Positions 17,518-26,663 of a DNA stretch of 64,000 nucleotides are shown here, in pieces. Below the pieces are notes generated by a model that was given only the letters and a program-made list of their open reading frames with translations, was not told where the DNA came from and searched no databases. The stretch's first letter is position 1; every line of letters starts with the position of its first letter. The DNA is from Anaerostipes sp. 992a (GTDB taxonomy: Bacteria > Bacillota > Clostridia > Lachnospirales > Lachnospiraceae), in contig NZ_MJIG01000003.1 of the NCBI RefSeq assembly GCF_001940245.1, positions 124,001-188,000 on the forward strand, in the 5' to 3' direction. The position numbers and the translations under genes are program-made.

Positions 17518-18390
17518 ATGACGATATTGGCATACCAGGTGTTTTATGCAGTGGTAAAGGAACGAAGTTTTCAAAAGGCAGCAGAATCCTTAAATCTTAC
17601 TCCATCTGCCATTAGTCATACGATTTCTTCCATGGAAAAAGAACTTGGTTTTCCACTTTTTGTACGAAGTAAGCAGGGAGTTCAGTTGACGGGATATGGA
17701 GAAAGTTTAAGACCATATATATTAAATGTTTTACAAAGTGAAGATTCTCTTCAGGAAGCCATTGCCCAGATGAATGGGTTGGAGAAGGGAACCGTAAAGA
17801 TTGGTGCATTTAATAGTATTTGTACCACATTGCTTCCGCAACTGATCAAATCTTTTCGGGAGCAGCATCCTTCCATTGAAATTGAAGTATATCAGGGAAC
17901 CTATGATGACGTGCTGAAATGGATCAAGAACGGCACTGTGGATTTGGGCTTTCTGTCTATTTCTAGTGCAGGAGGACTTCCCATCATTCCACTATTTAAA
18001 GATCGCCTGGTATCCGTAATGCCAAAGGGTACCAATGTAGGCGGTAAGGAATTTGTTCGTATGGAGGATCTTCGCGGAAAAGGCTTTGTATCTCAGCGGG
18101 AAAGTACCGATGCAGATATTCAAAATCTTTTGAAAAAATACGATGTGGAAGTGCAATCCAACTGTCATGTGGTAGATGACCAGTCTACCATTGCTATGGT
18201 AGAAAGCGGACTTGGCATCTGCATCATGCCATCGTTGTTGATGTCAACCATGCGAAGTGATGTGGATATCTATCCTATTGAGCCACCGGAATATCGTGTA
18301 ATCGGTATCTGCACAAAGAAGGAGATGATCATCTCGCCTGCAGTTAATAGTATGAGAGAGCATATCATAAAAACTTTAAAAGAAATATAG
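17518..18390 (+). CDS. LysR-family transcriptional regulator
   Basis: The 290-residue protein has an N-terminal helix-turn-helix (FQKAAESLNLTPSAISHTIS, about 17-36) and a C-terminal periplasmic-binding-like effector domain starting near 88 (GTVKIGAF). This is the standard LysR layout. The start has an AGGAGG site 7-12 nt upstream. It is followed by a strong terminator and has no adjacent biosynthetic or transport gene, so neither ligand nor target can be assigned. Autoregulation is common in the family but no operator is evident. Confidence 0.9.
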   Translation: MTILAYQVFYAVVKERSFQKAAESLNLTPSAISHTISSMEKELGFPLFVRSKQGVQLTGYGESLRPYILNVLQSEDSLQEAIAQMNGLEKGTVKIGAFNSICTTLLPQLIKSFREQHPSIEIEVYQGTYDDVLKWIKNGTVDLGFLSISSAGGLPIIPLFKDRLVSVMPKGTNVGGKEFVRMEDLRGKGFVSQRESTDADIQNLLKKYDVEVQSNCHVVDDQSTIAMVESGLGICIMPSLLMSTMRSDVDIYPIEPPEYRVIGICTKKEMIISPAVNSMREHIIKTLKEI

Positions 18391-18401
18391 GATAAAAACG
18401 G

Positions 18402-18437
18402 GCCGGCAAAACTGTTTGGGTTTTGCCGGCTTTTTCC
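18402..18437 (+). terminator. Intrinsic terminator after the LysR gene
   Basis: An 11-bp perfect stem (GCCGGCAAAAC at 18402-18412 with GTTTTGCCGGC at 18420-18430) is followed by TTTTT. Confidence 0.9.
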
Positions 18438-18559
18438 ATTTATTACATATAAATACCATTGGTGAAGGGAAGGTAGAAAGGAGTTAGAACGGGAGATATA
18501 ATATACGAAGTAGTATTTTCAAGCTAAATACATAAATAATAACAGAAAGGGGAACAAAG

Positions 18560-20067
18560 ATGATGAAATTGAAAAGGTAGAATGGGATACAGATTATACG
18601 GTACAGGGAAAGCCAGTTTTTATTGGAGGTATGGATTCGATTAAGGCCAAGATTACGTATAAAGATAGAACGGAAGAAACTGTAGTTTATAATGAGAATG
18701 GAAACTATGATCCTACCAGTCATGGGGATAGTATTTATCTGTCATGCATACAAGAAAGAAAAGATTCTCTGTATTGCATGGGATCAAGAAGTGAGTCTTA
18801 TATTGAGATTAACGGCAAGGAGTATTGTACAACAGAGATTATTGTATGGGATATTGGAGAGGATGCAGCTGTATTTCGTGCCAAGGGAGATTCTGTTCAA
18901 GTGGTCCAGGAAGCAGGAAAAACAAAAAGAGCGATTATTTTATGTGAAAAAACAGGGAAATATGCATTGCGATATGAGAATCCCGATAATAAAAAAGAGG
19001 TTACCTTGAAAGGTTATGAGGAAGATTATAGTTTTGTCGATGCATATGATATATATCCTTTCAAGGGATATACCGGAGAAAGAGAAGATCGTTTTAATTA
19101 CAGAGAAGCGAATATAGCATTAGAATTAAAAGCAGGAACTACTTATGTAGTTACGATGAAAAATACGACTAAAGGAACAATGAATTATCAGCTTTCATTG
19201 TTGGGAATTCCTAGTGTAACAAAGATTACTGTAAATAATGCTGAATCAGATGTAGAGGCTGGTGGCGATAACTGGTGGGGAGTCAATGGATGGCCTTTGG
19301 ATGTTACTTATAGTGATGGAAGTGAACAACATTTATGGGGACCAAGAGATACGTATAAAGAATTTGATGAGGATGATCCCTATAGACCATATGATGATTA
19401 TGGAAAAGCTTTCTACATCAAATTAAAAGATTCTAAACAGAAAAAAGCATTTCATAATCAAAAATTAGGAACGTATCCGGTTACGATTAAAGTCTCTGGA
19501 AAGACTTTTGAAGGAAAGTTAAAAATCAAGCGTTCTGTATCCAAGGCAGAGATTAAATTAGCCTATAATAGTTGTTATTATAATGGAAAATATCGTAAAC
19601 CTGCTGTAAAATCAGTAAAAGTAGGTGATAAAGTTTTACAGGAAAATAAAGATTATCAGGTTAAATACAGTAGGAATAAGAATACTGGAATAGCAACGGT
19701 ATGTATTATCGGAAAAGGAATTAATTATGCTGGAATGACATACAAGGATTTTAAGATTCTGCCAGCAAAAACATCATTAAAAACGTTATCTGCCAAATCC
19801 AAAGGATTTACAGTAAAATGGGAGAAACAGGATGTTCAGTCAACCGGATATCAGCTTCAGTATTCAACAAGTAAGAGCTTTTCTAATTCTAAAATAGTCA
19901 CTGTAGCGAAGAAAAGTACAGTTTCTAAAACTATTGGTAAATTAAAAGCGAAGAAGAGATATTATGTACGGATTAGAACATATAAGCAGATCAAGTACCC
20001 GGATACAGGAAAAGCAATGAAGATTGTTTCTGGATGGTCAGAGGCAAAAAGTGTGGTAACCAAGTAA
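18560..20067 (+). pseudogene. Beheaded surface-type protein with Ig-like and fibronectin-III-like domains
   Basis: A good ribosome site (AAAGGGGAAC) precedes ATGATG at 18560, but that frame reads only MMKLKR before a stop at 18578. The sequence reads on without stops in another frame from 18514 to 20067, and its first ATG is at 18631, giving 478 residues without a signal peptide. The body looks exported. About 290-370 resembles a bacterial Ig-like repeat (YNGKYRKPAVKSVKVGDK, then NYAGMTYKDFKI). About 375-478 resembles a fibronectin type III domain (KGFTVKWEKQ, GYQLQYSTS, YYVRIRTYK). MMKLKR would be a typical start of a signal peptide, so a deletion or frameshift probably removed the secretion signal and N-terminal part. 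The specific role is unknown. Confidence 0.65.
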
Positions 20068-20114
20068 AAAAAATAGATCCACATAAAGAATAATAGGGGA
20101 GTATAATCATAATA

Positions 20115-20151
20115 AAAAACTGCAAAACCATTTTTCGGTTTTGCAGTTTTT
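20115..20151. terminator. Bidirectional intrinsic terminator
   Basis: A 15-bp perfect stem (arms 20115-20129 and 20137-20151) has A-tract and T-tract flanks, so it can stop the plus-strand surface-protein remnant and the minus-strand epimerase gene. Confidence 0.88.
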
Positions 20152-20166
20152 GTGCTATAGTGCTAT

Positions 20167-21042
20167 CTATACAATAGAAATCTTATAAGTGATTACTTCT
20201 GTCTTACCTGGTTCTAATAATTTCACGCCTCGTTTATGCTCAAAGATATCATCTTCTGAGGACATGGTAGCGGTTCCGGTCCATGGTTCTAATGCTACAA
20301 ATGGTCCATCGTTGGAGCTGCTCCAGATCTGGAAGAAATCAAATCCCGGAAAATCTACACGAACACCATGGGAGGAATCTTTATGACGCAGGATTGCGTA
20401 GGTAGATCTTGGATGTTCTAGACAAAGGGCATCCTGATAGAACAGGTCATGGGTCATCGGAAGAATGGACTGGTTATCAAAGCGCAGCGTACGTTCTTCA
20501 TCGATTAAAAGACCAGAATCGCTGATGGTTGGACATTTGGCGTATTCTGGACATTCCATCTCTACCACATAGTCCTCAAAGCGTTCGCCTTTGTGTGCCG
20601 GACAGTTAAATGCCGGATGTCCGCCAACAAAGTATGGCATGGTTTCATCTCCCGTATTTGTAATGATATGATTGATCGTCAGGCAATTTTCTTTCACCTT
20701 ATAATTCATCTGTAATAGGAAAGGAAAAGGATAAGCTTCCAGCATATCTTCATCTGGAACCAATTCGTAGGTTAATTCGGTGTCCGCTGCATTTTTTAAT
20801 ACAAATTCATGTCTTCTGGCAAATCCATGGCGAGCCAGAGTCACAGTCTTTCCATTCAACAGCTGTGCGGTTCCGTCACGAAGACATCCGCAGATTGGAA
20901 ACATGATCGGAGCCTGTCCGAACCAGTAAGCAGGTTCTCCCTGCCATAAATATTCAATATCATCCCGCATGATGGAAGTCAGACCTGCACCGAAGGAATC
21001 AACAGTTACACTTAAGACATCGGATTTGATTGTATGCTTCAT
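20167..21042 (-). CDS. Aldose 1-epimerase family protein
   Basis: The 291-residue cytoplasmic protein belongs to the galactose-mutarotase-like fold. Visible family features are a beta-rich start (SVTVDSFGAGLTSI), GQAPIMFPICGCLRDG near 43-58, an HGFARR segment near 71, and GGHPAFNCP near 140 with the catalytic-type His. The length is typical of the shorter LacX/YeaD-like branch rather than GalM proper. It is likely to interconvert anomers of a hexose or hexose phosphate. It is transcribed alone on the minus strand between two plus-strand units and shares a bidirectional terminator. Confidence 0.8.
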   Translation of the reverse strand: MKHTIKSDVLSVTVDSFGAGLTSIMRDDIEYLWQGEPAYWFGQAPIMFPICGCLRDGTAQLLNGKTVTLARHGFARRHEFVLKNAADTELTYELVPDEDMLEAYPFPFLLQMNYKVKENCLTINHIITNTGDETMPYFVGGHPAFNCPAHKGERFEDYVVEMECPEYAKCPTISDSGLLIDEERTLRFDNQSILPMTHDLFYQDALCLEHPRSTYAILRHKDSSHGVRVDFPGFDFFQIWSSSNDGPFVALEPWTGTATMSSEDDIFEHKRGVKLLEPGKTEVITYKISIV

Positions 21043-21158
21043 ATTTCTTACCTCACTTTACTATAAATTTCGAGCATCGTTTTACTTAATTATAGCATGG
21101 GTGGAAGGATATGAAAAATAGAAAGTGAGAATAAAAAAGGAAGATATGATAATTCCAG

Positions 21159-21187
21159 TTGCCAATCGATTTCTAAAATGGTATCAT
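21159..21187 (+). promoter_or_regulatory. Promoter of prfC
   Basis: TTGCCA at 21159-21164 and TATCAT at 21182-21187 have a 17-nt spacer. A short hairpin (GCCC-TATTA-GGGC at 21197-21209) followed by TTTT lies in the untranslated leader and could act as a weak attenuator. Confidence 0.5.
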
Positions 21188-21266
21188 TGATAAAGTGCCC
21201 TATTAGGGCTTTTGGAAATAGTAATACAGTATTAGTACATTGGAATTTAAATAAATGGAGAAAATT

Positions 21267-22859
21267 ATGAGTCAGATCAAAGATGAAATTAAGAAACGAA
21301 GAACCTTTGCGATTATTTCTCACCCGGATGCGGGTAAGACAACCTTAACAGAAAAGTTTTTATTATATGGAGGGGCTATTAATACTGCCGGTTCTGTAAA
21401 AGGAAAGGCAAACTCCAAGCACGCAGTGTCCGACTGGATGGAAATCGAAAAACAGAGAGGAATTTCCGTTACCTCCTCTGTATTACAGTTCCAGTATGAT
21501 GATTTTTGCATCAATATTCTGGATACCCCAGGTCATGAGGATTTCTCAGAGGATACCTACCGTACTCTAATGGCAGCTGATTCTGCAGTAATGGTCATCG
21601 ATGCTTCCAAGGGTGTGGAAAAGCAGACTATTAAATTATTTAAGGTTTGTACGATGAGAAATATCCCGATTTTTACGTTTATTAATAAGATGGATAGAGA
21701 AGCCAATGATACCTTTGATCTTTTGGATGAAATTGAACAGGTGTTAGGCATCGAGACATGTCCGATCAACTGGCCAATTGGTTCCGGTAAGGAATTTAAA
21801 GGGGTATACGAAAGAGACAAAAAGCAGATTTCCACCTTTGAGGCCGTGTCTACTGGAGGAGCAAAGGAAGCTAAGACCACATGTGTGGACATTGAGTCTG
21901 AAGATGCAATGGATATCATAGGGGAAGACAAATACGAACAGTTAACAGAAGAAATTGAATTATTAGATGGTGCAGCACACCCGTATGATCTGGAAAAGAT
22001 CAGAGAGGGAAAGCTGACACCCGTATTCTTTGGATCTGCATTGACGAACTTTGGTGTGGAAACCTTTTTAAAACACTTTTTGAAGATGACGACAACACCA
22101 CTCCCAAGAATCTCCAAGGGCGAACTGGTAGATCCGGTTGAAAATAATTTTTCTGCCTTTGTATTTAAGATCCAGGCCAATATGAATAAAGCTCATCGTG
22201 ACAGAATTGCGTTCATGAGAATCTGTTCTGGTAAGTTTGAAGCTGGTATGGAAGTCAAGCATATGCAGAGTGGTAAGAAGATGCGGCTTTCTCAGCCACA
22301 GCAGATTATGGCACAGGATCGTAAGATTGTAGAGGAAGCTTATGCAGGGGATATCATTGGCGTATTTGATCCGGGAATTTTCTCCATTGGAGATACGGTA
22401 TGTCTTGGCAAAGATGGATTTATATATGAAGGAATTCCAACCTTTGCACCAGAACATTTTGCCAGAATCGTACAGCTGGATACGATGAAGAGAAAGCAAT
22501 TTGTAAAAGGAGTCAATCAGATCGCACAGGAAGGTGCCATCCAGATTTTCCAGGAACATGAGGCAGGTTATGCGGAAATTATCGTTGGAGTTGTAGGAAC
22601 CCTGCAGTTTGACGTATTAAAATTCCGCTTAAAGAACGAATACGGATGCGATATCCGGTTAGAGCCGCTTCCATATGAATCTATCCGCTGGATTAAGGAT
22701 AAAGAGACGGATATGAATAAATTAAAAGGTGTTTCTGAAGTGAAGAAGGTACGGGATATGAAGGGAAATCCGCTGTTACTGTTCAAAAATGAATGGAGCA
22801 TTCGCTTTGTTCTGGAACGAAACGAAGGACTGGAATTAATTGAATTCGACAGAGATTAA
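21267..22859 (+). CDS. prfC: Peptide chain release factor 3
   Basis: RF3 is a translational GTPase that recycles RF1/RF2 after termination. The roughly 530-residue protein has G1 SHPDAGKTT near 17-25, the G2/switch region with GISVTSS, G3 DTPGHEDFSEDTYR near 90-103 (the EDTYR extension separates RF3 from EF-G), and G4 NKMDRE near 144. ATG at 21255 is in frame, but GGAG at 21257-21260 is spaced 6 nt from ATG 21267, which is the more likely start. It is monocistronic, with the infC leader starting just downstream. Confidence 0.95.
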   Translation: MSQIKDEIKKRRTFAIISHPDAGKTTLTEKFLLYGGAINTAGSVKGKANSKHAVSDWMEIEKQRGISVTSSVLQFQYDDFCINILDTPGHEDFSEDTYRTLMAADSAVMVIDASKGVEKQTIKLFKVCTMRNIPIFTFINKMDREANDTFDLLDEIEQVLGIETCPINWPIGSGKEFKGVYERDKKQISTFEAVSTGGAKEAKTTCVDIESEDAMDIIGEDKYEQLTEEIELLDGAAHPYDLEKIREGKLTPVFFGSALTNFGVETFLKHFLKMTTTPLPRISKGELVDPVENNFSAFVFKIQANMNKAHRDRIAFMRICSGKFEAGMEVKHMQSGKKMRLSQPQQIMAQDRKIVEEAYAGDIIGVFDPGIFSIGDTVCLGKDGFIYEGIPTFAPEHFARIVQLDTMKRKQFVKGVNQIAQEGAIQIFQEHEAGYAEIIVGVVGTLQFDVLKFRLKNEYGCDIRLEPLPYESIRWIKDKETDMNKLKGVSEVKKVRDMKGNPLLLFKNEWSIRFVLERNEGLELIEFDRD

Positions 22860-22869
22860 AAAATAATGA

Positions 22870-22898
22870 TTGACAACCAGATGGATACATGATATTAT
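22870..22898 (+). promoter_or_regulatory. Promoter of the infC-rpmI-rplT operon
   Basis: TTGACA at 22870-22875 and TATTAT at 22893-22898 are spaced by 17 nt, directly after prfC. Confidence 0.72.
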
Positions 22899-22904
22899 GT
22901 TATA

Positions 22905-23045
22905 GGTTGTGAAACAACGTAAAAGAAAGAAGAGTATCCACTCTCACCTTAGCACGAGCAAGTGACTTGGGTTAATATTTAAGAAATGATACATCGTCAT
23001 GCTTGAATCAGATAGTGGATAGTCTATAACTATCCACTTTTTTTA
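22905..23045 (+). promoter_or_regulatory. Ribosomal L20-type leader with attenuator
   Basis: The leader ahead of infC-rpmI-rplT ends in a perfect 10-bp terminator stem (AGTGGATAGT at 23014-23023 with ACTATCCACT at 23029-23038) followed by seven T residues. The 8-mer TATCCACT of its 3' arm also occurs at 22935-22942, so the upstream copy can pair with AGTGGATA and act as antiterminator. This is the arrangement of Firmicutes L20 leaders, in which excess L20 binds the leader and favours termination. Assignment is from position and pairing; no covariance model was run. Confidence 0.85.
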
Positions 23046-23063
23046 TATTGGAGGTGCAATACT

Positions 23064-23570
23064 ATTAGCGATTTAATGATTAACGAGCAGATTAGGGACA
23101 GAGAAATTCGTGTGATTGGAAGTGACGGACAGCAGTTGGGAATCATGTCTTCCAAGGAAGCAATGAAAATTGCAAGAGAAGCAGATCTTGATTTAGTAAA
23201 GGTTGCTCCACAGGCGAAACCACCAGTATGTAAGATTATCGATTATGGTAAATACAGATACGAAATGGCTCGTAAAGAAAAAGAAGCAAAGAAGAAACAG
23301 AAAACGATCGATGTAAAAGAAATCAGACTTTCTCCAAACATTGATACCAATGATTTGAACACGAAGGTTAATCATGCAAGAAAATTCTTGAAAAAAGGTG
23401 ATCGTGTGAAAGTGACTCTTCGTTTCCGAGGCAGAGAACTTGCACATGTAAATTCAAGCAAAGTCATTCTTGATAATTTCGCAGAACAGTTATCCGATTG
23501 TGCGGTAATTGAAAAACCTGCAAAATTTGAAGGAAGAAGTATGATCATGTTTTTAGGTGAAAAACGATAA
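23064..23570 (+). CDS. infC: Translation initiation factor IF-3 (probable ATT start)
   Basis: IF-3 keeps 30S subunits free and proofreads the start codon. The C-terminal part has the standard sequence ([11 protein letters not shown], then [13 protein letters not shown]). The start is notable. The strong site GGAGGTG (23050-23056) lies 9 nt from an in-frame ATT at 23064, giving [12 protein letters not shown], which is the usual IF-3 N-terminus. The first ATG at 23076 is 21 nt from that site, too far for normal initiation. ATT start codons in infC are known from enteric bacteria, where IF-3 discriminates against its own start and so autoregulates. It is followed by rpmI and rplT. Confidence 0.9.
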   Translation: MSDLMINEQIRDREIRVIGSDGQQLGIMSSKEAMKIAREADLDLVKVAPQAKPPVCKIIDYGKYRYEMARKEKEAKKKQKTIDVKEIRLSPNIDTNDLNTKVNHARKFLKKGDRVKVTLRFRGRELAHVNSSKVILDNFAEQLSDCAVIEKPAKFEGRSMIMFLGEKR

Positions 23571-23607
23571 TAGAGTAGATACAGATAGAATTAAGGAGGA
23601 ACTTAAC

Positions 23608-23805
23608 ATGCCAAAATTAAAAACAAAAAGAGCTGCTGCAAAAAGATTTAAAGCTACAGGTAGCGGAAAATTAAAAAGAAATAAAGCTTACAAGAGCCAT
23701 ATCTTAACAAAGAAATCTACTAAGAGAAAACGTAATCTTAGAAAAGCAACTATGACAGATGCTACAAACGAAAAAGTAATGAAGAAAATTTTACCATACC
23801 TGTAA
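23608..23805 (+). CDS. rpmI: 50S ribosomal protein L35
   Basis: The 65-residue basic protein begins [15 protein letters not shown] and has the L35 [17 protein letters not shown] core. The start follows AAGGAGGA at 23593-23600. A longer frame begins inside infC but lacks a ribosome site. It is the second gene of infC-rpmI-rplT. Confidence 0.96.
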   Translation: MPKLKTKRAAAKRFKATGSGKLKRNKAYKSHILTKKSTKRKRNLRKATMTDATNEKVMKKILPYL

Positions 23806-23834
23806 TAGATAGATTTTAAGGAGGAACGTAAGAC

Positions 23835-24191
23835 ATGGCAAGAGTTAAAGGCGGAATGAACGCAAAGAAAAAACACAATAGAGTATTAAAGCTGGCAAAA
23901 GGTTACAGAGGAGCCAGATCTAAACAGTATAGAGTTGCAAAACAGTCTGTTATGAGAGCATTAACAAGCTCTTATGCAGGAAGAAAACAGAGAAAACGTC
24001 AGTTCAGACAGTTATGGATTGCTCGTATCAACGCTGCAGCAAGAATGAACGGTTTATCTTACAGCAAATTAATGCACGGATTAAAATTAGCTGGTGTAGA
24101 CATCAACAGAAAGATGCTTTCTGAAATGGCTATCAGCGATCCAGCAGCTTTCACAGCTTTAACAGAAGTTGCAAAAGAAAAATTAGCATAA
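23835..24191 (+). CDS. rplT: 50S ribosomal protein L20
   Basis: The 118-residue protein begins [20 protein letters not shown] and contains [16 protein letters not shown], both standard for L20. AAGGAGGA precedes the start. L20 binds 23S rRNA early in 50S assembly and is the expected ligand of the leader upstream of infC. Confidence 0.97.
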   Translation: MARVKGGMNAKKKHNRVLKLAKGYRGARSKQYRVAKQSVMRALTSSYAGRKQRKRQFRQLWIARINAAARMNGLSYSKLMHGLKLAGVDINRKMLSEMAISDPAAFTALTEVAKEKLA

Positions 24192-24222
24192 GAAGTATAT
24201 AACAGGAATATCCTGATTATGA

Positions 24223-24256
24223 GACTCCCGCTTATGAAATGTAAGCGGGAGTTTTG
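24223..24256 (+). terminator. Terminator of the infC operon
   Basis: An 11-bp stem (ACTCCCGCTTA at 24223-24233 with TAAGCGGGAGT at 24242-24252) is followed by TTTGT. Confidence 0.88.
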
Positions 24257-24356
24257 TCGTTTTATGGACAGATTGGATATTGAAGGATACCGGTTGTTTT
24301 TCTCAGAGGGATTTACTATAATAAAGATGGTTATTACGTAAGAAAAGGAGAATTAA

Positions 24357-25505
24357 ATGAATCCGTATGATTTTAAAAATATTGGAGAAGAAATTAAGGA
24401 TGCAGTTCAAAGGGCTATTGATTCAGAGGATTTTACCCAATTAAATCAGACCATTAAAGAAGGAGTGGAGAAGGCAGCCAGTGCGGTGGAAGACGGATTA
24501 AGGGCAACCGGCAAAGCTGCAGAAAAAAAGGTTCAGGAGACTGTAGAGCAGCATCCGTGGGTACAGGAGAAGCGGAGGAGAGAAACAGAACTTTCCATAT
24601 ATAAGAAAACAACAGGAATAAAGGCGGGAGCCATTTCTTGTATGGTCATTGGTTATATATGCGGCTTTGGACTGGGATTGGCATTGCTGATTCTTGGAAT
24701 GGTAGCGGCAGCTATGGGAGAATTTCTATTGGGACTTCGTGTTCCGATCGCAGTTATGGTTCCACTGTTTTTCGTAAGCTTAGGAATCGGAATTGCAGGG
24801 CATTGGAATTTTTCCATGTTAAAGCGGTTTGAAAAATATAAGAGCTGTTTGAATGGAAAAACATATGGCAATCTCTCAGAATTGTCTTCCGAGATTGGAA
24901 AGTCGATCAAATATGTTCAGAAAGATATAAGAAAAATGATTATAAAGGGGTGGTTTCGTCAGGGGCATTTTGATGATGAAAATACCTGTCTGATCACTAC
25001 AGATGAGACTTATGAAGACTATAAAGAGCTAAAGGAAAAGATCAGAAAGCAGAATGAGAGCCGGAAAGCAGTTACACCGGAAGTAGAAGAGGTTATTCGG
25101 GAAGGGGAAGCCTTTATTGATGCCATTCATAAGAGTAATGAAGTGATTCAGGGAGAAGAGATTTCCAGCAAAATTGCTTCTATGGAAGAAATCATAAAAA
25201 GAATTTTTGAAAGAGTGCAGCAATATCCGGAGATGATCGGAGAGATTAGAAAGTTGATGGAATATTATCTGCCTACCACGATTAAGCTGTTAAAGGCTTA
25301 TGAGGAACTGGAAAAGCAGCCAGTACAGGGAGAGAATATTCTTTCTTCAAAAAAAGAGATAGAAGGGTCTTTGGATACTTTAAATATTGCATTTGAGAAA
25401 CTATTGGACCGATTGTTTCAGGATCAGGCCTGGGATGTATCTTCAGATATCAGTGTGCTGAAGACTATGATCGCTCAGGATGGACTGGCAGAAGAAGATT
25501 TTTAA
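24357..25505 (+). CDS. XpaC-like membrane protein, partner of TelA
   Basis: The 382-residue protein has a charged N-terminal region (1-80) rich in amphipathic helix, two hydrophobic segments at about 86-112 and 121-144, and a long soluble helical C-terminal part. The segment LNGKTYGNLSELSSEIGKSIKYVQKDIRKMI looks like a small winged-helix. The layout and the position directly before a TelA gene match the XpaC-YaaN (TelA) pair of Bacillus, annotated as 5-bromo-4-chloroindolyl phosphate hydrolysis protein, although no catalytic motif is visible. It probably acts with TelA in an envelope-stress or tellurite/antimicrobial tolerance role; the biochemical function is unknown. Confidence 0.6.
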   Translation: MNPYDFKNIGEEIKDAVQRAIDSEDFTQLNQTIKEGVEKAASAVEDGLRATGKAAEKKVQETVEQHPWVQEKRRRETELSIYKKTTGIKAGAISCMVIGYICGFGLGLALLILGMVAAAMGEFLLGLRVPIAVMVPLFFVSLGIGIAGHWNFSMLKRFEKYKSCLNGKTYGNLSELSSEIGKSIKYVQKDIRKMIIKGWFRQGHFDDENTCLITTDETYEDYKELKEKIRKQNESRKAVTPEVEEVIREGEAFIDAIHKSNEVIQGEEISSKIASMEEIIKRIFERVQQYPEMIGEIRKLMEYYLPTTIKLLKAYEELEKQPVQGENILSSKKEIEGSLDTLNIAFEKLLDRLFQDQAWDVSSDISVLKTMIAQDGLAEEDF

Positions 25506-25517
25506 CGAGGTAGAAAG

Positions 25518-26654
25518 ATGAGTGAAAAAAGAAATGAAACAGAGTTTATGCCGGAACTTACCCTGACTCCATTTGAGGAGGAATCTCCGAAAATGGAAAA
25601 GGTGGAATTGGAAGAAGAGAAGGACTGGAATGATCAGATGTTATCCGAAGAAGAACAGAGAATGGTAGATCAGTTTGCTTCTCAGATCGATCTTAAGAAT
25701 TCTACATTGATTCTTCAGTATGGAGCGGGTACCCAGAAGAAGATGGCAGATTTTTCAGAAAATGCCTTAGAAAAAGTAAGGACAAAAGATCTTGGAGAAG
25801 TGGGGAATCTGCTTTCTGATCTGACTGTGGAGCTAAAAAGCTTTGATGCTGGAGAAGAAAAGAAATTTTTAGGAATATTTAAAAAGGCATCCAATAAAAT
25901 TACTTCTATAAAGGCTAAATATGCAAAAGTAGAAAACAATGTGGAGGAAATTGCCAGGGTTTTGGAAAATCATCAGGTACAGCTGTTAAAGGATGTTGCA
26001 ATTCTGGATAAGATGTATCAGCTGAACCTTACGTATTTTAAGGAATTGTCCATGTATATTCTGGCAGGGAAAAAGAAGCTTTCAGATGTGCGTGCCAATG
26101 ATCTGATGGAAGCATTGGATCGGGCAAAGCGAAGTGGGCTTCCGGAAGATGCACAAGCAGCAAAGGATTTGGAGTCCTCTTGTGACCGATTTGAAAAAAA
26201 GCTGCACGATCTTGAGCTTACCAGAATGATTTCAATACAGACAGCTCCGCAGATCCGACTGGTGCAAAGTAGTGATACCATGATGGTAGAAAAGATACAG
26301 TCTACCCTGGTAAACACCATTCCATTGTGGAAAAGTCAAATGGTGCTTGCTTTGGGAATGGAACATTCCAGTCAGGCAGTCAAAGTACAAAGAGAGGTTT
26401 CAGACTTAACCAACGAATTACTGAAGAAAAATGCTGAGAAGCTAAAGACGGCTACGATTGAAGTTGCAAAAGAGTCAGAACGTGGCATCGTCGATCTGGA
26501 GACTTTAAAGACGACCAATGCATCATTGATCTCCACATTGGATGAGGTGATGCAGATCCAGGAACAGGGAAAACAAAAAAGAAGAGAAGCAGAAGCAGAA
26601 ATCGGGCGTTTAGAAGTAGAATTAAAGAATAAATTATTAGAAATTCGTTCGTAG
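25518..26654 (+). CDS. TelA family toxic-anion resistance protein
   Basis: The 378-residue soluble, almost fully helical protein matches TelA/YaaN. It has an acidic start, the conserved IDLKNSTLILQYGAG segment near 57-71, a long coiled-coil middle (VENNVEEIARVLENHQVQLLKDV) and a Gln/Lys-rich end. It follows the XpaC-like gene by 12 nt, so the two are co-transcribed. Members are linked to tellurite and bacteriocin or lantibiotic tolerance in other bacteria; the mechanism is unresolved. Confidence 0.85.
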   Translation: MSEKRNETEFMPELTLTPFEEESPKMEKVELEEEKDWNDQMLSEEEQRMVDQFASQIDLKNSTLILQYGAGTQKKMADFSENALEKVRTKDLGEVGNLLSDLTVELKSFDAGEEKKFLGIFKKASNKITSIKAKYAKVENNVEEIARVLENHQVQLLKDVAILDKMYQLNLTYFKELSMYILAGKKKLSDVRANDLMEALDRAKRSGLPEDAQAAKDLESSCDRFEKKLHDLELTRMISIQTAPQIRLVQSSDTMMVEKIQSTLVNTIPLWKSQMVLALGMEHSSQAVKVQREVSDLTNELLKKNAEKLKTATIEVAKESERGIVDLETLKTTNASLISTLDEVMQIQEQGKQKRREAEAEIGRLEVELKNKLLEIRS

Positions 26655-26663
26655 GTTGGAGTG

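Noticed and set aside
21557-22559. Minus-strand open frames opposite prfC
   Set aside because: They lie within a complete RF3 gene and carry no recognisable motif.
24357-26654. Phage-shock or defence operon
   Set aside because: The pair matches the known XpaC/TelA arrangement; nothing in sequence links it to anti-phage activity.
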